A model generated the notes under the pieces. That model was not told where the DNA came from and made no database searches. It saw only the letters and a list, made by a program, of their open reading frames with translations. A stretch of 64,000 nucleotides of DNA, from contig JAIOPV010000094.1 of assembly GCA_021413735.1 (NCBI GenBank), positions 1 through 64,000 on the forward strand. The letters run 5' to 3'. This DNA is from Planctomycetota bacterium (GTDB taxonomy: Bacteria > Planctomycetota > Planctomycetia > Gemmatales > Gemmataceae). Position 1 is the stretch's first letter. Each line of letters begins with the position of its first letter. Shown piece after piece: positions 17,238 through 27,258 of this stretch. Made by a program: the position numbers and the translations under genes.

Positions 17238-20200
17238 ATGAACTGGCTACGCGAACCGGACGGTGAACCGCTCCCCGGATACCGCCTCCTCGAACCCATC
17301 GGCACCGGTGGCTTCGGCGAAGTGTGGAAATGCACCGCCCCCGGTGGCATCTTCAAGGCCATCAAGTTCGTCTACGGCAACCTCAACGCACTCGATGGCG
17401 ACGACGTTCGCGCTGTGCAGGAAATGAAAGCGCTCGAACGGGTGAAGCAGGTTCGCCATCCGTTCGTGCTGTCGATCGAGCAGATTCAGGACGTTGGCGG
17501 CGAACTGCTCATCGTCATGGAGTTGGCCGACAAGAACCTGCACGAATGCCTCATCGAGTATCAGGAGAACGGGCACCCGGGCATTCCCCGTGATATTCTG
17601 CTCGGCCTGCTCGACGACGCGGCCATCGGCCTCGATCACCTCATTGAGAAGCACAACCTTCAGCACCTCGACGTGAAGCCGCGAAACCTGTTCATGCTCG
17701 CCGACCGCGTGAAGGTCGCCGACTTCGGACTCGTGAAGACGCTCGAACGCTCCAGTTCCTCCGGGTTGATGGGCGGCGTCACTCCGATTTACGCCGCTCC
17801 CGAAACGTTCTCGAACAAGATCAGCAAGCACTCGGATCAGTACAGCCTCGCGATCGTGTATATCGAACTGCTCACGGGAATGCGGCCGTTCTCGGGCAAG
17901 AACATTCGGCAACTCGCGCTCCAGCACATGACGGAGCCGCCGGATTTGTCGATGCTCCCCGAGGGCGATCGGCCAATTCTCGCGCGGGCACTCGCGAAAG
18001 ACCCCGACGACCGGTTCCCAACGTGTGTGAGTTTCATCCGTGCGCTCGGCGGTCGGCAGGATGGCAGCGGCAGCGGCAGTGGCGGCAGTTCGATTTCCGA
18101 TCCTGCGGTGTGGGCCAAGGCGGCGCGAACCGCACACGATGTCGATCTGACTCCGCCAGCTCCGAAGCCGACTCGCGGCGCTGCGGCCATCGCGGCCAGC
18201 AAGATTCGGCTGAAGTCGAAGCCAGACCTCGATATCAACGAGAGCCATCTCCTCTCGACGACCACACATAAACGCGACATCGGTGTTCTTCGCCCGACAA
18301 TTCTCATCGGAATCGGCAGTTTCGGTCGACGGGCCCTGCAAGAAATTCGTTGCAGGCTCACCGACCGCGTTGGCGACATCGCACAGATGCCGAGCTTCCG
18401 GTTCCTGTACGTCGATTGCGATCCGGATGCCATGAACAAGGCGGTGAGCGCACCGCCCGACGTCGCTCTGGATCAGGAAGACGTATTCCAGGTTCCGCTG
18501 CAACCGGTCACGCAGTACCGGCGTCGACAGCTCGATCAGATTCTCGACTGGCTGCCACGGGAGAAGCTGTACTCGATTCCGCGGAGTCTGCACGCGGGCG
18601 GTTCGCGTGCGCTCGGTCGCCTTGCGTTCTGCGACAACTACCTCCGATTCGTGACGCGATTGCGGCGGGAATTCCAGGTCGCAACGCACCCGGAGTCGAT
18701 GGCCGCTTCTTGCGGTCAAAGCGGAATGATGCCGCGAGACAACATCCCGCAGGTGTATGTTTTCGCCAGCGCCGCCGGCGGTTCGGGCGGCATGTTGATG
18801 GATCTCGGATACGCCGTTCGGCGAGTCCTCAGTCGCATCTCGCCGTCGCAAAAATCGCCCGTGACTGCGTTCATCTTCGCGAGTTCTCCCAAAGACCCGA
18901 ACACGACGGATCAGGAACTCGCGAACCTCTACGCGGGCCTCACGGAACTGAACCACTACGCCGACCCGGAAGTGACGTTCGCCGCGCACTACGGCGGCCC
19001 GGAAGGCCCGAGGGTCGAAGGGCAAGGTTTGCCGTTCTCCGCGACGTATCTGCTTCCGATGCCGGAACGCTCGGTGAATGCGTTCCGCGATTGCGTGTCG
19101 CACCTCGCGGGTTACGTCGCCCACGACATGACGACTCCGCTCGGGCCGGAACTGGAGAAGATCAGGCAGCAGCAACCCGCCTATGAACGCACGCCGTTCC
19201 GCACGTTCGGAACGTATGGCGTGTGGTTCCCGCGGGGGTTGATGCTTCGCGCCGCCGCCCAGCGAATCGGGCTGACCTTGCTCAAAACCTGGCGTGACGG
19301 CGCGAACCCTGCCGAGTCGCCGCAGGCGGAAGAATACTTCCAACGGATCACGAGCGACCCGCGGCTCAAGCCCGAGAAGGTGGAAGAACAACTCGAACAG
19401 GAGTTCACACGCGGTCCGGAAGGTGCCGTTGGCGAACAAATCGATCGCTGGCTTACGGGGCTTGAAGGGCAGATCAGCCCAACGACTCGCAGTTCAGAGT
19501 CGGGGAAGTGGTCTCGGGGTGTTTGGGATCAAGCACGCGAGTTGATCGGCTCGCGACCCACCAACGAGAACGACAGCACGGTTGCTCGGAGCCGACTCAG
19601 CAAGGTGCTGGAAGACGCGATCAAGCGAGCGGCGGAAGTTTGGGCCAACGAATTCTCGGCTGCGTGCCGACCACTGGAAGAACTGCCGGGTCACCGGCTC
19701 GGAATGGTTGAGATCGTTCTGAAGAGGCTTTCGCGTTGGTGCGTTGATGCAGCGACCTTCATCGAGAAGAAGGCCGAGCCTGTTGGTACGAAAACGCAGC
19801 GAGCACGCACCAATGTCGAAGCGGCTCTGGATGCCTGTCAGTCCGGCAGCAGATCGTTCAGCTTCTTCGGAAATCGAACGGTTCGGAAGATGCGTTACTT
19901 CCTCGATCAACTGCGAGCGTTTGCCCACCTGCGGTTGCAGGAAGACATGAGCGACGCAACCATCCGGTTCTATCGCGCGTTGCGGCTCCGGATTGAAGAC
20001 AAGTTGCGTGAACTCGCGACTTGTCGAACGCGGGTGGATCAGGTCATCAAGGTGTTGGAGGATCCGCTGCGGAATATGCCAGCTTCTTCGGATACGCCCG
20101 TGTCGGCTTCCGAGGAGGCATTACAGCGAACGATTCACCCGACGGCGACGCTCCAGGTTGTGCTGCCGAACGGCGAAACGCACATTGAACGCTCGGCGAA

Positions 20201-20771
20201 GAAGATCATTCAGGGAATCAAGCCGCAGGATTTGAAACGACTGGAGACCGCGATTCAGAAGCTCGTTCTGGAGCCTCGCGGTGGGCTGATCTCGCTGTGC
20301 GAACTGAACGCGGATCTGATGCGAACGCTTGTGAATCCGCTCGTGGAACAAACGACGGCATTCCTGAGCGACTTGCTTCCCGCGACGGACGTCACTGATA
20401 TCGAGACATCGACCGCGAAAGCGAAGAAGGTCGAGCTGTCCGATCGCGTTCTGGATTATCATCGCCTCGCGGCTCCTCCGGTCGGCTCTGCGAAAACGGA
20501 TGAGCAGAGTTTCGTGCTTGTGCCGGACACGGAACAGGGAAAGGGTTACGGCGAGTTGGTGAAGAAGACGGTTCCCGGTGTCAAGACGCTCGCCGTGAAT
20601 GGATCCGCGACGGACTTGATGTTCTGCCGCGAACACGGAGCGTTGCGGACGGAGGAGTTGGTCGAGTTGCTCGCCGACTGTCAGGGGGCGTATTACGATG
20701 TGCTCGGCGACCCGCAGAACTCGCCGCACTCGCGCTACGACGTGAGCGAGTGGTTACCGATTTCGGAGTGA
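17238..20771 (+). CDS. Serine/threonine protein kinase fused to a tubulin-like domain
   Basis: The 1177-aa product starts with a Hanks-type kinase (about residues 15-270). It has the glycine loop GTGGFGEVWK, a lysine in AIKF (about 43), a catalytic HLDVKPRN loop (Asp about 145) and DFG (about 162). The HLD form replaces the more common HRD arginine. A linker follows, and from about residue 355 a Tubulin_2-like region begins with ILIGIGSFGRRAL. It carries an SAAGGSGGM nucleotide-loop-like motif near 510. The last 350 residues are helical and unassigned. No membrane helix is visible. It may couple phosphorylation to a cytoskeletal or GTP-binding activity; that is inference. Start chosen at the kinase-like MNWLREPDGEPLPGY. 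Confidence 0.85.
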   Translation: MNWLREPDGEPLPGYRLLEPIGTGGFGEVWKCTAPGGIFKAIKFVYGNLNALDGDDVRAVQEMKALERVKQVRHPFVLSIEQIQDVGGELLIVMELADKNLHECLIEYQENGHPGIPRDILLGLLDDAAIGLDHLIEKHNLQHLDVKPRNLFMLADRVKVADFGLVKTLERSSSSGLMGGVTPIYAAPETFSNKISKHSDQYSLAIVYIELLTGMRPFSGKNIRQLALQHMTEPPDLSMLPEGDRPILARALAKDPDDRFPTCVSFIRALGGRQDGSGSGSGGSSISDPAVWAKAARTAHDVDLTPPAPKPTRGAAAIAASKIRLKSKPDLDINESHLLSTTTHKRDIGVLRPTILIGIGSFGRRALQEIRCRLTDRVGDIAQMPSFRFLYVDCDPDAMNKAVSAPPDVALDQEDVFQVPLQPVTQYRRRQLDQILDWLPREKLYSIPRSLHAGGSRALGRLAFCDNYLRFVTRLRREFQVATHPESMAASCGQSGMMPRDNIPQVYVFASAAGGSGGMLMDLGYAVRRVLSRISPSQKSPVTAFIFASSPKDPNTTDQELANLYAGLTELNHYADPEVTFAAHYGGPEGPRVEGQGLPFSATYLLPMPERSVNAFRDCVSHLAGYVAHDMTTPLGPELEKIRQQQPAYERTPFRTFGTYGVWFPRGLMLRAAAQRIGLTLLKTWRDGANPAESPQAEEYFQRITSDPRLKPEKVEEQLEQEFTRGPEGAVGEQIDRWLTGLEGQISPTTRSSESGKWSRGVWDQARELIGSRPTNENDSTVARSRLSKVLEDAIKRAAEVWANEFSAACRPLEELPGHRLGMVEIVLKRLSRWCVDAATFIEKKAEPVGTKTQRARTNVEAALDACQSGSRSFSFFGNRTVRKMRYFLDQLRAFAHLRLQEDMSDATIRFYRALRLRIEDKLRELATCRTRVDQVIKVLEDPLRNMPASSDTPVSASEEALQRTIHPTATLQVVLPNGETHIERSAKKIIQGIKPQDLKRLETAIQKLVLEPRGGLISLCELNADLMRTLVNPLVEQTTAFLSDLLPATDVTDIETSTAKAKKVELSDRVLDYHRLAAPPVGSAKTDEQSFVLVPDTEQGKGYGELVKKTVPGVKTLAVNGSATDLMFCREHGALRTEELVELLADCQGAYYDVLGDPQNSPHSRYDVSEWLPISE

Positions 20772-20775
20772 GTGT

Positions 20776-20841
20776 TTTGGTCTTTGCCGCTTGCGGCGTA
20801 GCGAAAGTTCGAGTGCTACGCCGCAAGCGGCAAAGACCAAA
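20776..20841. repeat. Palindromic repeat family B, copy 2
   Basis: Perfect 27-base arms (core TGCCGCTTGCGGCGTAGC) enclose 12 bases. It lies five bases after the kinase-tubulin stop and one base before the stop of the convergent small membrane protein gene, an ideal place for a bidirectional terminator. Confidence 0.85.
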
Positions 20842-21138
20842 CTATTTGGGCTTCGCCGTTCGCCAATCGCAAATGACGGCCACCGCGAACCCCACTAATC
20901 CGCCGAATGTGGACCCCACCATCACCGCGATCGGGATCACGAAATCCTTCGCCACGTCGCCCCAGATTCGCCGACCGGTCGGTTCGCGGTCGCCTTCTTC
21001 CAGGTACGCCCACGCAGCACTGCCGCACACACCAATGCCGAGTAGCACGCCTGCCACGATGAGGCCATAAAACACACGGGCCGGCAACCGAGTATTCCCA
21101 GTTGTCGGCCCATCGCGTTCGTTGTCTTCATTCCGCAT
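20842..21138 (-). CDS. Small two-helix membrane protein downstream of ftsH
   Basis: The 98-aa product has two predicted membrane segments (FYGLIVAGVLLGIGVCGSAA and VIPIAVMVGSTFGGLVGFAV) joined by a charged loop. No family is recognised. The ATG at 21138 is 10 bases after the ftsH stop, with AGAGGTG upstream, so it is probably translated from the ftsH transcript. This context suggests, without proof, a link to membrane proteolysis. Confidence 0.65.
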   Translation of the reverse strand: MRNEDNERDGPTTGNTRLPARVFYGLIVAGVLLGIGVCGSAAWAYLEEGDREPTGRRIWGDVAKDFVIPIAVMVGSTFGGLVGFAVAVICDWRTAKPK

Positions 21139-21148
21139 TCCGCACCTC

Positions 21149-23218
21149 TCACGTTCCTCCGAATGCTAACCCTGGCGTCGGCGGTGCGTCCGGCGTCGGT
21201 TCCGTGACCACCACGGCAGGCGGTGACACGACCGGCTTCGGCTTCACTTCCTTCCGCAACTCCGCGACCGGCACGCCAGCCATCAGCTTCTCGACTTCCT
21301 CGCGGTCGATCTCCTCGTGAAGCAACAACGCCTCCGCGATTCGGTCGAGCTGTTCGCGGTGCGTCTTCACCAGATCACCCGCCCGATGCTCGGCGTCCGT
21401 CAGAATGCGTTGAATTTCCTCGTCGATGAGCTTCGCTGTGCCCTCACTGAACGTCCGCGATTCGACGATCTCCTTGCCCAAGAACACGTGGTCTTCGCCC
21501 TGCTGGTAGTACACCGGCCCAAGGCGGTCGCTCATGCCCATCTGTGTGACCATCGCCCGTGCGATTCGCGTCGCTTGCTTCAAGTCGCCGGTTGCTCCCG
21601 ACAGAGGTTCGCCAATCACGAGCCTGTCGGCGGCACGGCCACCCATACTCATCACGAGCATTGCGGTGAGTTCGCTCTGTGCGTGATCGACACGATCTTC
21701 GTCCTGCTGGAACATCGTGACGCCGCCGGTGCGACCGCGTGGGATGATCGAAACGCGGTCGAGGGCGTGTGCGGCTGACGGCATCAGGAACGCACACAGC
21801 GCGTGCCCTGCTTCGTGATACGCTGTGCGTCGCTTCTCCTGCTCGCCGAACGGTTCCTCACGCATCGCACCGAGACGAACGCGGTCGGCCGCACGGTCGA
21901 AGTCGATCTGTTCCAGATTGTTTCGCCCGGCGCGAGTGGCTTGCAGCGCAGCCTCGTTGCAGAGGTTCTGAAGATCGGCGCCGCTCATGCCAACCATGTT
22001 TCGGGCGATCCGTTCCAGATCGACCGTGTCCGCAAGCGGCTTGTTCCGCGTGTGAACCTTCATGATTTCGAGGCGACCCTTCCACGTCGGGCGGTCAACG
22101 GTGATGTGCCGATCGAACCGACCCGGGCGAAGCAACGCTGAATCCAACACGTCTGGGCGGTTGGTCGCCGCGATGACGATGACCGTTTCCGTCGGCTGGA
22201 AGCCGTCCATCTCGCTGAGAATCTGGTTGAGCGTCTGCTCGCGTTCGTCAGAGCCGCCGCCGTAACCAGCTCCTCGCATTCGACCGACCGCGTCGATTTC
22301 GTCGATGAACACGACACACGGAGAATGCTCCTTCGCCGTGCGGAACATATCACGCACGCGGCTGGCCCCGACGCCGACGAACATCTGAATGAACTCGCTC
22401 CCGCTGATCGCGAAGAACGGCACATTCGCTTCGCCAGCAACGGCTTTCGCCATCAGAGTCTTGCCGGTGCCGGGAGGTCCGAACAACAGCACGCCCTTCG
22501 GCACGCGGGCACCGAGTCGGCTGAACTTGGCGGGATCCGTGAGGTAATCAACGATCTCTTCGAGTTCGCGTTTGGCGTTGTCCATGCCGGCGACATCCGC
22601 GAACGTGATGCGACCCTTGCCCTTCTCATAGCGTTTCGCGGGGCTACGGGTGTAGCTGTTCATGAAGCCGCCACCCATCGGGTCTCGCATCTTGGGCAGG
22701 AATACGAACACGAGAATCGCGATGAGGATGCCGATGACGATCAGGTTCAGGATGAACGGCCCGACCCACGAGGGGTCTTCGCGTTTGCTGATGCCGATCT
22801 TCTCGGGGACGGGGTCGCTGGGGTGTTCTTTCTTGAAGGCGTCGCGATACTGCTGATCCTTGGCTTCCCAGCCGCGGGTCAGGGCGTCCTGGTCGTTCGT
22901 GTGCAGCACGTTGACGACAAACTTGCCGCCAGTGAGTTTCAAGTCTTTTGCGATCTGAGAGTTCGGATCACGCACGTCGCCTTCGACGCGATCGTTGCCG
23001 ACGAACACGGCTTTCTTCACTTGCCCGGATTCAATGAGACTGGTGAATTCGGAGTAAGTGATTTCGCGAGCCTGCCCGGAAATGAAGTACATGACCGCGA
23101 GAACGGTCAGAACGACGAGTGCGATCCACCCGCCGGGGAGGAGGGGGCTAGTCTTCTTGGGTGCAGCATTCGCTCCCGGCTGCGAGGACGGTGGGGGAGG
23201 CGGTGAGTTTTCGGACAT
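21149..23218 (-). CDS. ftsH: ATP-dependent zinc metalloprotease FtsH
   Basis: FtsH is the membrane-anchored AAA+ protease that degrades misfolded membrane and regulatory proteins. The 689-aa product has two membrane helices (about residues 35-53 and 155-175) around a periplasmic domain, then the AAA+ module. That module has Walker A GPPGTGKT (about 244), Walker [12 protein letters not shown] and the second region of homology [19 protein letters not shown]. The zinc site HEAGH is at about 468. The start at 23218 has AAGGAG seven bases upstream. The C-terminal tail is Pro/Val-rich. A small membrane protein gene follows ten bases later. Confidence 0.97.
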   Translation of the reverse strand: MSENSPPPPPSSQPGANAAPKKTSPLLPGGWIALVVLTVLAVMYFISGQAREITYSEFTSLIESGQVKKAVFVGNDRVEGDVRDPNSQIAKDLKLTGGKFVVNVLHTNDQDALTRGWEAKDQQYRDAFKKEHPSDPVPEKIGISKREDPSWVGPFILNLIVIGILIAILVFVFLPKMRDPMGGGFMNSYTRSPAKRYEKGKGRITFADVAGMDNAKRELEEIVDYLTDPAKFSRLGARVPKGVLLFGPPGTGKTLMAKAVAGEANVPFFAISGSEFIQMFVGVGASRVRDMFRTAKEHSPCVVFIDEIDAVGRMRGAGYGGGSDEREQTLNQILSEMDGFQPTETVIVIAATNRPDVLDSALLRPGRFDRHITVDRPTWKGRLEIMKVHTRNKPLADTVDLERIARNMVGMSGADLQNLCNEAALQATRAGRNNLEQIDFDRAADRVRLGAMREEPFGEQEKRRTAYHEAGHALCAFLMPSAAHALDRVSIIPRGRTGGVTMFQQDEDRVDHAQSELTAMLVMSMGGRAADRLVIGEPLSGATGDLKQATRIARAMVTQMGMSDRLGPVYYQQGEDHVFLGKEIVESRTFSEGTAKLIDEEIQRILTDAEHRAGDLVKTHREQLDRIAEALLLHEEIDREEVEKLMAGVPVAELRKEVKPKPVVSPPAVVVTEPTPDAPPTPGLAFGGT

Positions 23219-23330
23219 GACATTCTCCTTCCGGACGCAATCGGAGAGTGGCCAGGGCTGTGGGCACAGTCGGCACCCGCACTTCTTATGCATTCTACCC
23301 AAACGGGGAACGCCCGGCGGAACTGACTTT

Positions 23331-23414
23331 GCGAGGCACGGGGTTTCTCCTCGTGGGTGTCACGTCGGAATGGAACAGACCACGGGGATAAACCGGATAA
23401 ACCCCGTGGCTCGC
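23331..23414. repeat. Palindromic repeat family A, copy 2
   Basis: Outer arms GCGAGGCACGGGGTTT and AAACCCCGTGGCTCGC enclose a second motif containing ACCACGGGGATAAACC. It lies between ftsH and the hypothetical gene at 23449, which runs towards it on the minus strand. Confidence 0.8.
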
Positions 23415-23448
23415 TGATTTCCGAGGATTTCGGAAACGTCTGATTTCG

Positions 23449-24156
23449 TCAGAAGTCGTTCAGGATCGTTTCGAGAACCCAACACCCGCGATGGTGTTGG
23501 GGGTGATGCCTGAGATGATCGAGGATGTCTTCGCGATTGCAATTGGCGTCTTGCAAGGCGTCGGCCAGGATCGGAAGCACGGAGAAGTCAAGGGTTGCAT
23601 TCGCGTGCTGTGCCAACCGAACCACGGTGTCAGTTCGCCACTCGGAACGGAATGGCGGAACCCGTTCGAGAGGGTTGCCGAAGATTTCCCGCAGGAGATC
23701 GGCTGAGTGCAGTTCCGGAGGAATGCGGAGGAAGTTCGGAGTCGTTCGGTCGAACGGAGCGTAAGCGAGGTGAGCGTAACCACACCAGACTGGAGGATCG
23801 AAGCTCTCCTTCACCATCACATCCGCTGGAGTGACGTGCCCGAGTGAAACCAGCGCACGACCAATATCGTTGATATCCTCGACTTCGCCCCGGCAGTGCA
23901 CGAGCGACTCGGCGAGTGGGTAGATTTGATCCCGCAAGACCTTGTCGGTTTTCGGCTCACCAAAGACTCGTTCGGCCAAATCAAGCACCGCCCTGCACAC
24001 TCCTGGTAGTTTGTCCCTCGCGACTCGGGCACACGCAAGGACATACAGCCGAGATTTCCGGGTTTGTGGCTCGGCACTATCCATCCCGCGGAGAGGGTAG
24101 ATTTCTGCGAGCATCGCAATCGGGTTCGTCGAGTTCCGCCAATCACGTGCAGTCAT
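23449..24156 (-). CDS. Hypothetical protein, Gemmata-type paralogous family
   Basis: This 235-aa protein shares its C-terminal block (PILADALQDANC, then REDILDHL and RGCWVLE) with the product of 115-816, and both have a DFS lead-in. The N-terminal part includes RLYVLACARVARDKLP, resembling the Cys/Arg motif of the paralogue. No signal peptide, membrane helix or known catalytic motif is seen. The start is ATG at 24156 with only a weak ribosome binding site. Function unknown. Confidence 0.72.
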   Translation of the reverse strand: MTARDWRNSTNPIAMLAEIYPLRGMDSAEPQTRKSRLYVLACARVARDKLPGVCRAVLDLAERVFGEPKTDKVLRDQIYPLAESLVHCRGEVEDINDIGRALVSLGHVTPADVMVKESFDPPVWCGYAHLAYAPFDRTTPNFLRIPPELHSADLLREIFGNPLERVPPFRSEWRTDTVVRLAQHANATLDFSVLPILADALQDANCNREDILDHLRHHPQHHRGCWVLETILNDF

Positions 24157-24307
24157 GCGAATCGAACTAAATTAGCGTAAGAACGACAGACTACACGCGC
24201 CCGGCGTTCGGGACGGATTCTGCCTATCCTTATCAGTCGCGATTTGCGTTCCGAACGTTGCTCCAGATTTGGATTTTTCTGAAGTTGGCTCCGGCCAAAT
24301 TCAGTGT

Positions 24308-25156
24308 TCACGCTGTCGCCGGAGTGATTCCGAGTTGTTTTCGTAGGTCGCCGACAGCATTTTCGAGGCTCGCGACTTTCGCTTTCAGAGTGTCGATTTC
24401 GCCGACAGCAGCAGCGAGTTTCGCTTCCAAATTCGCAATAGCATCCGAAGATACGTTCGACCGTGGCGAAACTGCCGGCTCCGTCTCCAGGAGAGAAGCC
24501 GACGCCGGAGCGTGCGCAAAATGCGCTTTCAGCCGAGCCAACTCCTCCGGCGTGTGAAATCCGTGCGTAACCACCGCCCCGCGACGGTCTGGTTCCGTGA
24601 GGTAGACCGCGAGCCGGCGGGCTGTGAGCGATTTGAGGATGACTTCGAGTGCGTCGAGGGTCTCGATGGGGTCCATGCGGGTGGCGCGAGTGCGGAGGTC
24701 GCCCTTGGTTTGCGGTCCGCGAAGGAGCAACTCCGCGAGGACTGCCATTTCGGCACCGTTGCGAGTCCAGGTGTCATAGAGGTTGTGCCGGAAGCGTTCG
24801 ACACGCCCGCCGGTAATCCGAATGACAAGTCCCTTCTTCTGAAGCGCCGGCAACGCTTGTTCGACATCGTCGTCGCTGAGATCGAGAACCGGGTCGCGGT
24901 TCGACTTCTGGTTGCAGGCGGTCCAGAGCGAGTTGAGCGACAGCGGATACGAGTCGGCCGATTTCGATGTCTTTTGCTTCTCGACGAGCGCCCCGAGGAT
25001 GCGTCGTTCGAGCGGCAGCAGAGGCTCCCATGTCGGCGGAGGCGCTGGCGGTGTAATGAGCACCGTCGGTGGTGGTCCCGACGGTTTCGTGGCAGGTTGT
25101 GGGGTTGCTGCCGGTGTTGGTGTTGTGGAAGGAGTTGGGGTTGTGTCTGCGGACAT
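24308..25156 (-). CDS. yceH: YceH family protein (DUF480)
   Basis: The core from about residue 45 to 210 matches YceH: LERRILGALVEKQ, YPLSLNSLWTACNQKSNRDPV and GFHTPEELARLK. YceH proteins consist of two winged-helix-like units and have no firm function. This 282-aa version differs from the usual roughly 210-220 aa by a low-complexity Pro/Thr N-terminus and a C-terminal coiled coil (NLEAKLAAAVGEIDTLKAKV). The ATG at 25156 is chosen because GGAG lies upstream and the extra residues of the longer frame look untranslated. Confidence 0.9.
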   Translation of the reverse strand: MSADTTPTPSTTPTPAATPQPATKPSGPPPTVLITPPAPPPTWEPLLPLERRILGALVEKQKTSKSADSYPLSLNSLWTACNQKSNRDPVLDLSDDDVEQALPALQKKGLVIRITGGRVERFRHNLYDTWTRNGAEMAVLAELLLRGPQTKGDLRTRATRMDPIETLDALEVILKSLTARRLAVYLTEPDRRGAVVTHGFHTPEELARLKAHFAHAPASASLLETEPAVSPRSNVSSDAIANLEAKLAAAVGEIDTLKAKVASLENAVGDLRKQLGITPATA

Positions 25157-25346
25157 GGGAAGGGCTCCGACAAGCAAGAATCCCAGGGGTTCCACCCGAG
25201 AGAATTGTTGTAGCGACGACGCGAACTTGCGGCGCGGGTGAGGCTAAAGGCGAGATGTCGTATCCTCACTTGGGTGAATGAGAACTCGGCAGGCCGCGTT
25301 CTCATTCAAGCGAAGTCAGCACAGTTTAACCGGATGAGGAGATGCC

Positions 25347-26120
25347 GTGGACCTCGGATTGCGTGACAGCGTTGCGGTGGTGGTCGGCGGAGCTAGCGGA
25401 ATCGGGCGAGCCATCGCCAACACGTTCCTCGCCGAAAATGCGAAGGTCGCCGTGATCGACCTGCGGTTCGCAGAACCCGGAAGTGGTCAGTTCGTCGCTG
25501 ACGTTACCGATTACGCCGCGATCAAGCGAGCTGCTGCCGAAATCCGCACGCAGTTCGGGCGAGTCGATCACATCGTCTTCGCGGCAGGCATCGGCTCCGG
25601 GAAATTCGGCTTCCCGTTCTGGAACCTCGACCCCGCCGACTGGGATCGCGTCTTGCGTGTGAATCTCATCGGGGCTGCGAACGTCGCCCATGCCTTCGCG
25701 CCAGGACTCGCCGAACAGAAACGCGGTACGATGTTGTTTCTTGCGTCAGTCGCGGGGCAGATCGGCAGCCAGACCGATCCGCCGTACAGCGCGTCGAAGG
25801 CAGGGCTAATCAATTTCGCACAGTGTGCCGCGAAGGATCTGGCCCCGTTCGGCGTGCGGGTGAACAGCCTCAATCCGGGGATGGTGCAGACGCCGTTGAA
25901 TCGCTCCGTGTGGCAGTCGTGGGCCGACAAGCAGCCACCCGAAACGTGGAAGGACTACGACACGTGGGCCGGTGAGAAAGTATCGAAGATCGTGCCGTTG
26001 GGACGTTGGCAGACGCCCGACGACATCGCGGCAATGGCGGTGTTTCTGGCCAGCGAACGAGCCGCGAACGTGACCGGTCAGACGATCAACGTTGACGGCG
26101 GGTACGTCATGCACTGGTGA
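25347..26120 (+). CDS. Short-chain dehydrogenase/reductase (SDR)
   Basis: The 257-aa product has the classical SDR pattern: nucleotide loop VVGGASGIGRAIA (about residues 11-23), an FAAG strand motif, catalytic Ser in the VAGQIGS region, and YSASKAG holding the Tyr and Lys. The C-terminal NVTGQTINVDGGYVMHW is typical. Asp in AVIDLR after strand two suggests NAD(H) preference. Translation starts at GTG 25347, since GAGGAG lies six bases upstream and the nearby ATG is in another frame. It probably oxidises or reduces a small alcohol or ketone; the substrate is unknown. It converges with the CysA-type gene. Confidence 0.92.
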   Translation: MDLGLRDSVAVVVGGASGIGRAIANTFLAENAKVAVIDLRFAEPGSGQFVADVTDYAAIKRAAAEIRTQFGRVDHIVFAAGIGSGKFGFPFWNLDPADWDRVLRVNLIGAANVAHAFAPGLAEQKRGTMLFLASVAGQIGSQTDPPYSASKAGLINFAQCAAKDLAPFGVRVNSLNPGMVQTPLNRSVWQSWADKQPPETWKDYDTWAGEKVSKIVPLGRWQTPDDIAAMAVFLASERAANVTGQTINVDGGYVMHW

Positions 26121-26143
26121 GAGCCGCAGAAAGCATCGACTGG

Positions 26144-27211
26144 TCAGATCGTGTAATCCGTGTCGAAGATCTTCCCGGATTTCGGCGTCACATACACCAC
26201 ATCGTTGGGCTTCAGTCCGAGGCTCTTGTAGCGCTCGGGCGCCACGTCCACAGTGATAACCAACCCGAAGTCTTCCGCCATGAGCCGCACTTTCACAACC
26301 GACCCTGCTGGGTTGATGTGAAGCACCTTCGCGAGCATACAGTTCCCGCCCTCGGGTGTGTGCGAGATGTCCAGTTCGTGCGGGCGAATGTAAGCGTCGA
26401 TCTTGCCGTTCTCTTTCGTGCCGAAGAGTTTCGCAGGCAACTCGACCGTTCCCGTTTCGCCAAGCAATGCCTTCCCGCCCTCAACACGCACCGGCAACTT
26501 GTTCACGTTCCCAAGAAAGTCCATGACGAACGCCGTCGCCGGATGCTCGAATACCTCGATTGGCGCACCCACCTGTTCGATCTTCCCCTTGTTCATCACC
26601 ACGACGCGATCCGCAACCTCGAACGCTTCTTCCTGATCGTGCGTCACGAAGATGCTCGTGACGTGGAACTCGTCGTGAAAGCGACGCAACCACGTGCGCA
26701 GTTCGCTGCGCACTTTCGCATCGAGGGCACCGAACGGTTCGTCGAGGAGCAGCACTTGCGGGTCGGGTGCCAGCGCCCGCACGAGCGCGATTCGCTGTCG
26801 TTGACCACCGGACAGTTCGGACGGAAAATGCTTCGCTTTCTCTTCGAGCCGCACGAGTCGCAGCAGTTCCATCACGCGATGCTGAACCTTGTCCTCCTCC
26901 GCTTTGCGAACACGCAGCCCGAACGCCACGTTCTCGAAGACGGTCATGTGACGGAACAACGCGTAATGCTGGAACACGAACCCGACGTTGCGATCCTTGG
27001 CCGACCGCTGGGTGATGTCGTCTTCTTTGAAGAGCACGGTGCCTGAGTCTGGAACTTCCAGGCCCGCAATGATTCGTAGCAGGGTCGTTTTGCCGGAACC
27101 GGACGGTCCGAGAAGCGCGACGAGTTGCCCGGCTGGGCATTCGACGGAGACGTTATCGAGGGCGACGAAATCCCCGAATCGCTTCGAGACATTCTGCGCG
27201 GAGATGGACAT
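26144..27211 (-). CDS. cysA: Sulfate/molybdate-type ABC transporter ATP-binding protein
   Basis: The 355-aa product is a complete importer ATPase: Walker [11 protein letters not shown]-loop [13 protein letters not shown], signature LSGGQRQR, Walker [13 protein letters not shown], and switch His in [17 protein letters not shown]-terminal TOBE-like region (IRPHELDI onward) follows. Closest resemblance is to CysA, which energises sulfate/thiosulfate uptake. No permease or binding-protein gene is adjacent, so it is an orphan in this window and the substrate is uncertain. The ATG at 27211 starts the domain exactly; the longer frame runs through repeat sequence and is rejected. Confidence 0.9.
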   Translation of the reverse strand: MSISAQNVSKRFGDFVALDNVSVECPAGQLVALLGPSGSGKTTLLRIIAGLEVPDSGTVLFKEDDITQRSAKDRNVGFVFQHYALFRHMTVFENVAFGLRVRKAEEDKVQHRVMELLRLVRLEEKAKHFPSELSGGQRQRIALVRALAPDPQVLLLDEPFGALDAKVRSELRTWLRRFHDEFHVTSIFVTHDQEEAFEVADRVVVMNKGKIEQVGAPIEVFEHPATAFVMDFLGNVNKLPVRVEGGKALLGETGTVELPAKLFGTKENGKIDAYIRPHELDISHTPEGGNCMLAKVLHINPAGSVVKVRLMAEDFGLVITVDVAPERYKSLGLKPNDVVYVTPKSGKIFDTDYTI

Positions 27212-27258
27212 TGGCTTCGGGGGTCGAGGTTCTGGAACCGAGGGAAACGAGAAAAAAT

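Noticed and set aside
17247-19439. Minus-strand open frame of 730 codons opposite the kinase-tubulin gene
   Set aside because: It mirrors the codon pattern of the plus-strand gene, is rich in Arg/His/Glu, shows no known domain, and the plus strand carries clear kinase motifs over the same bases.
26144-27211. Complete sulfate uptake operon
   Set aside because: Only the ATPase is present; no permease or sulfate-binding protein gene lies within several kilobases.
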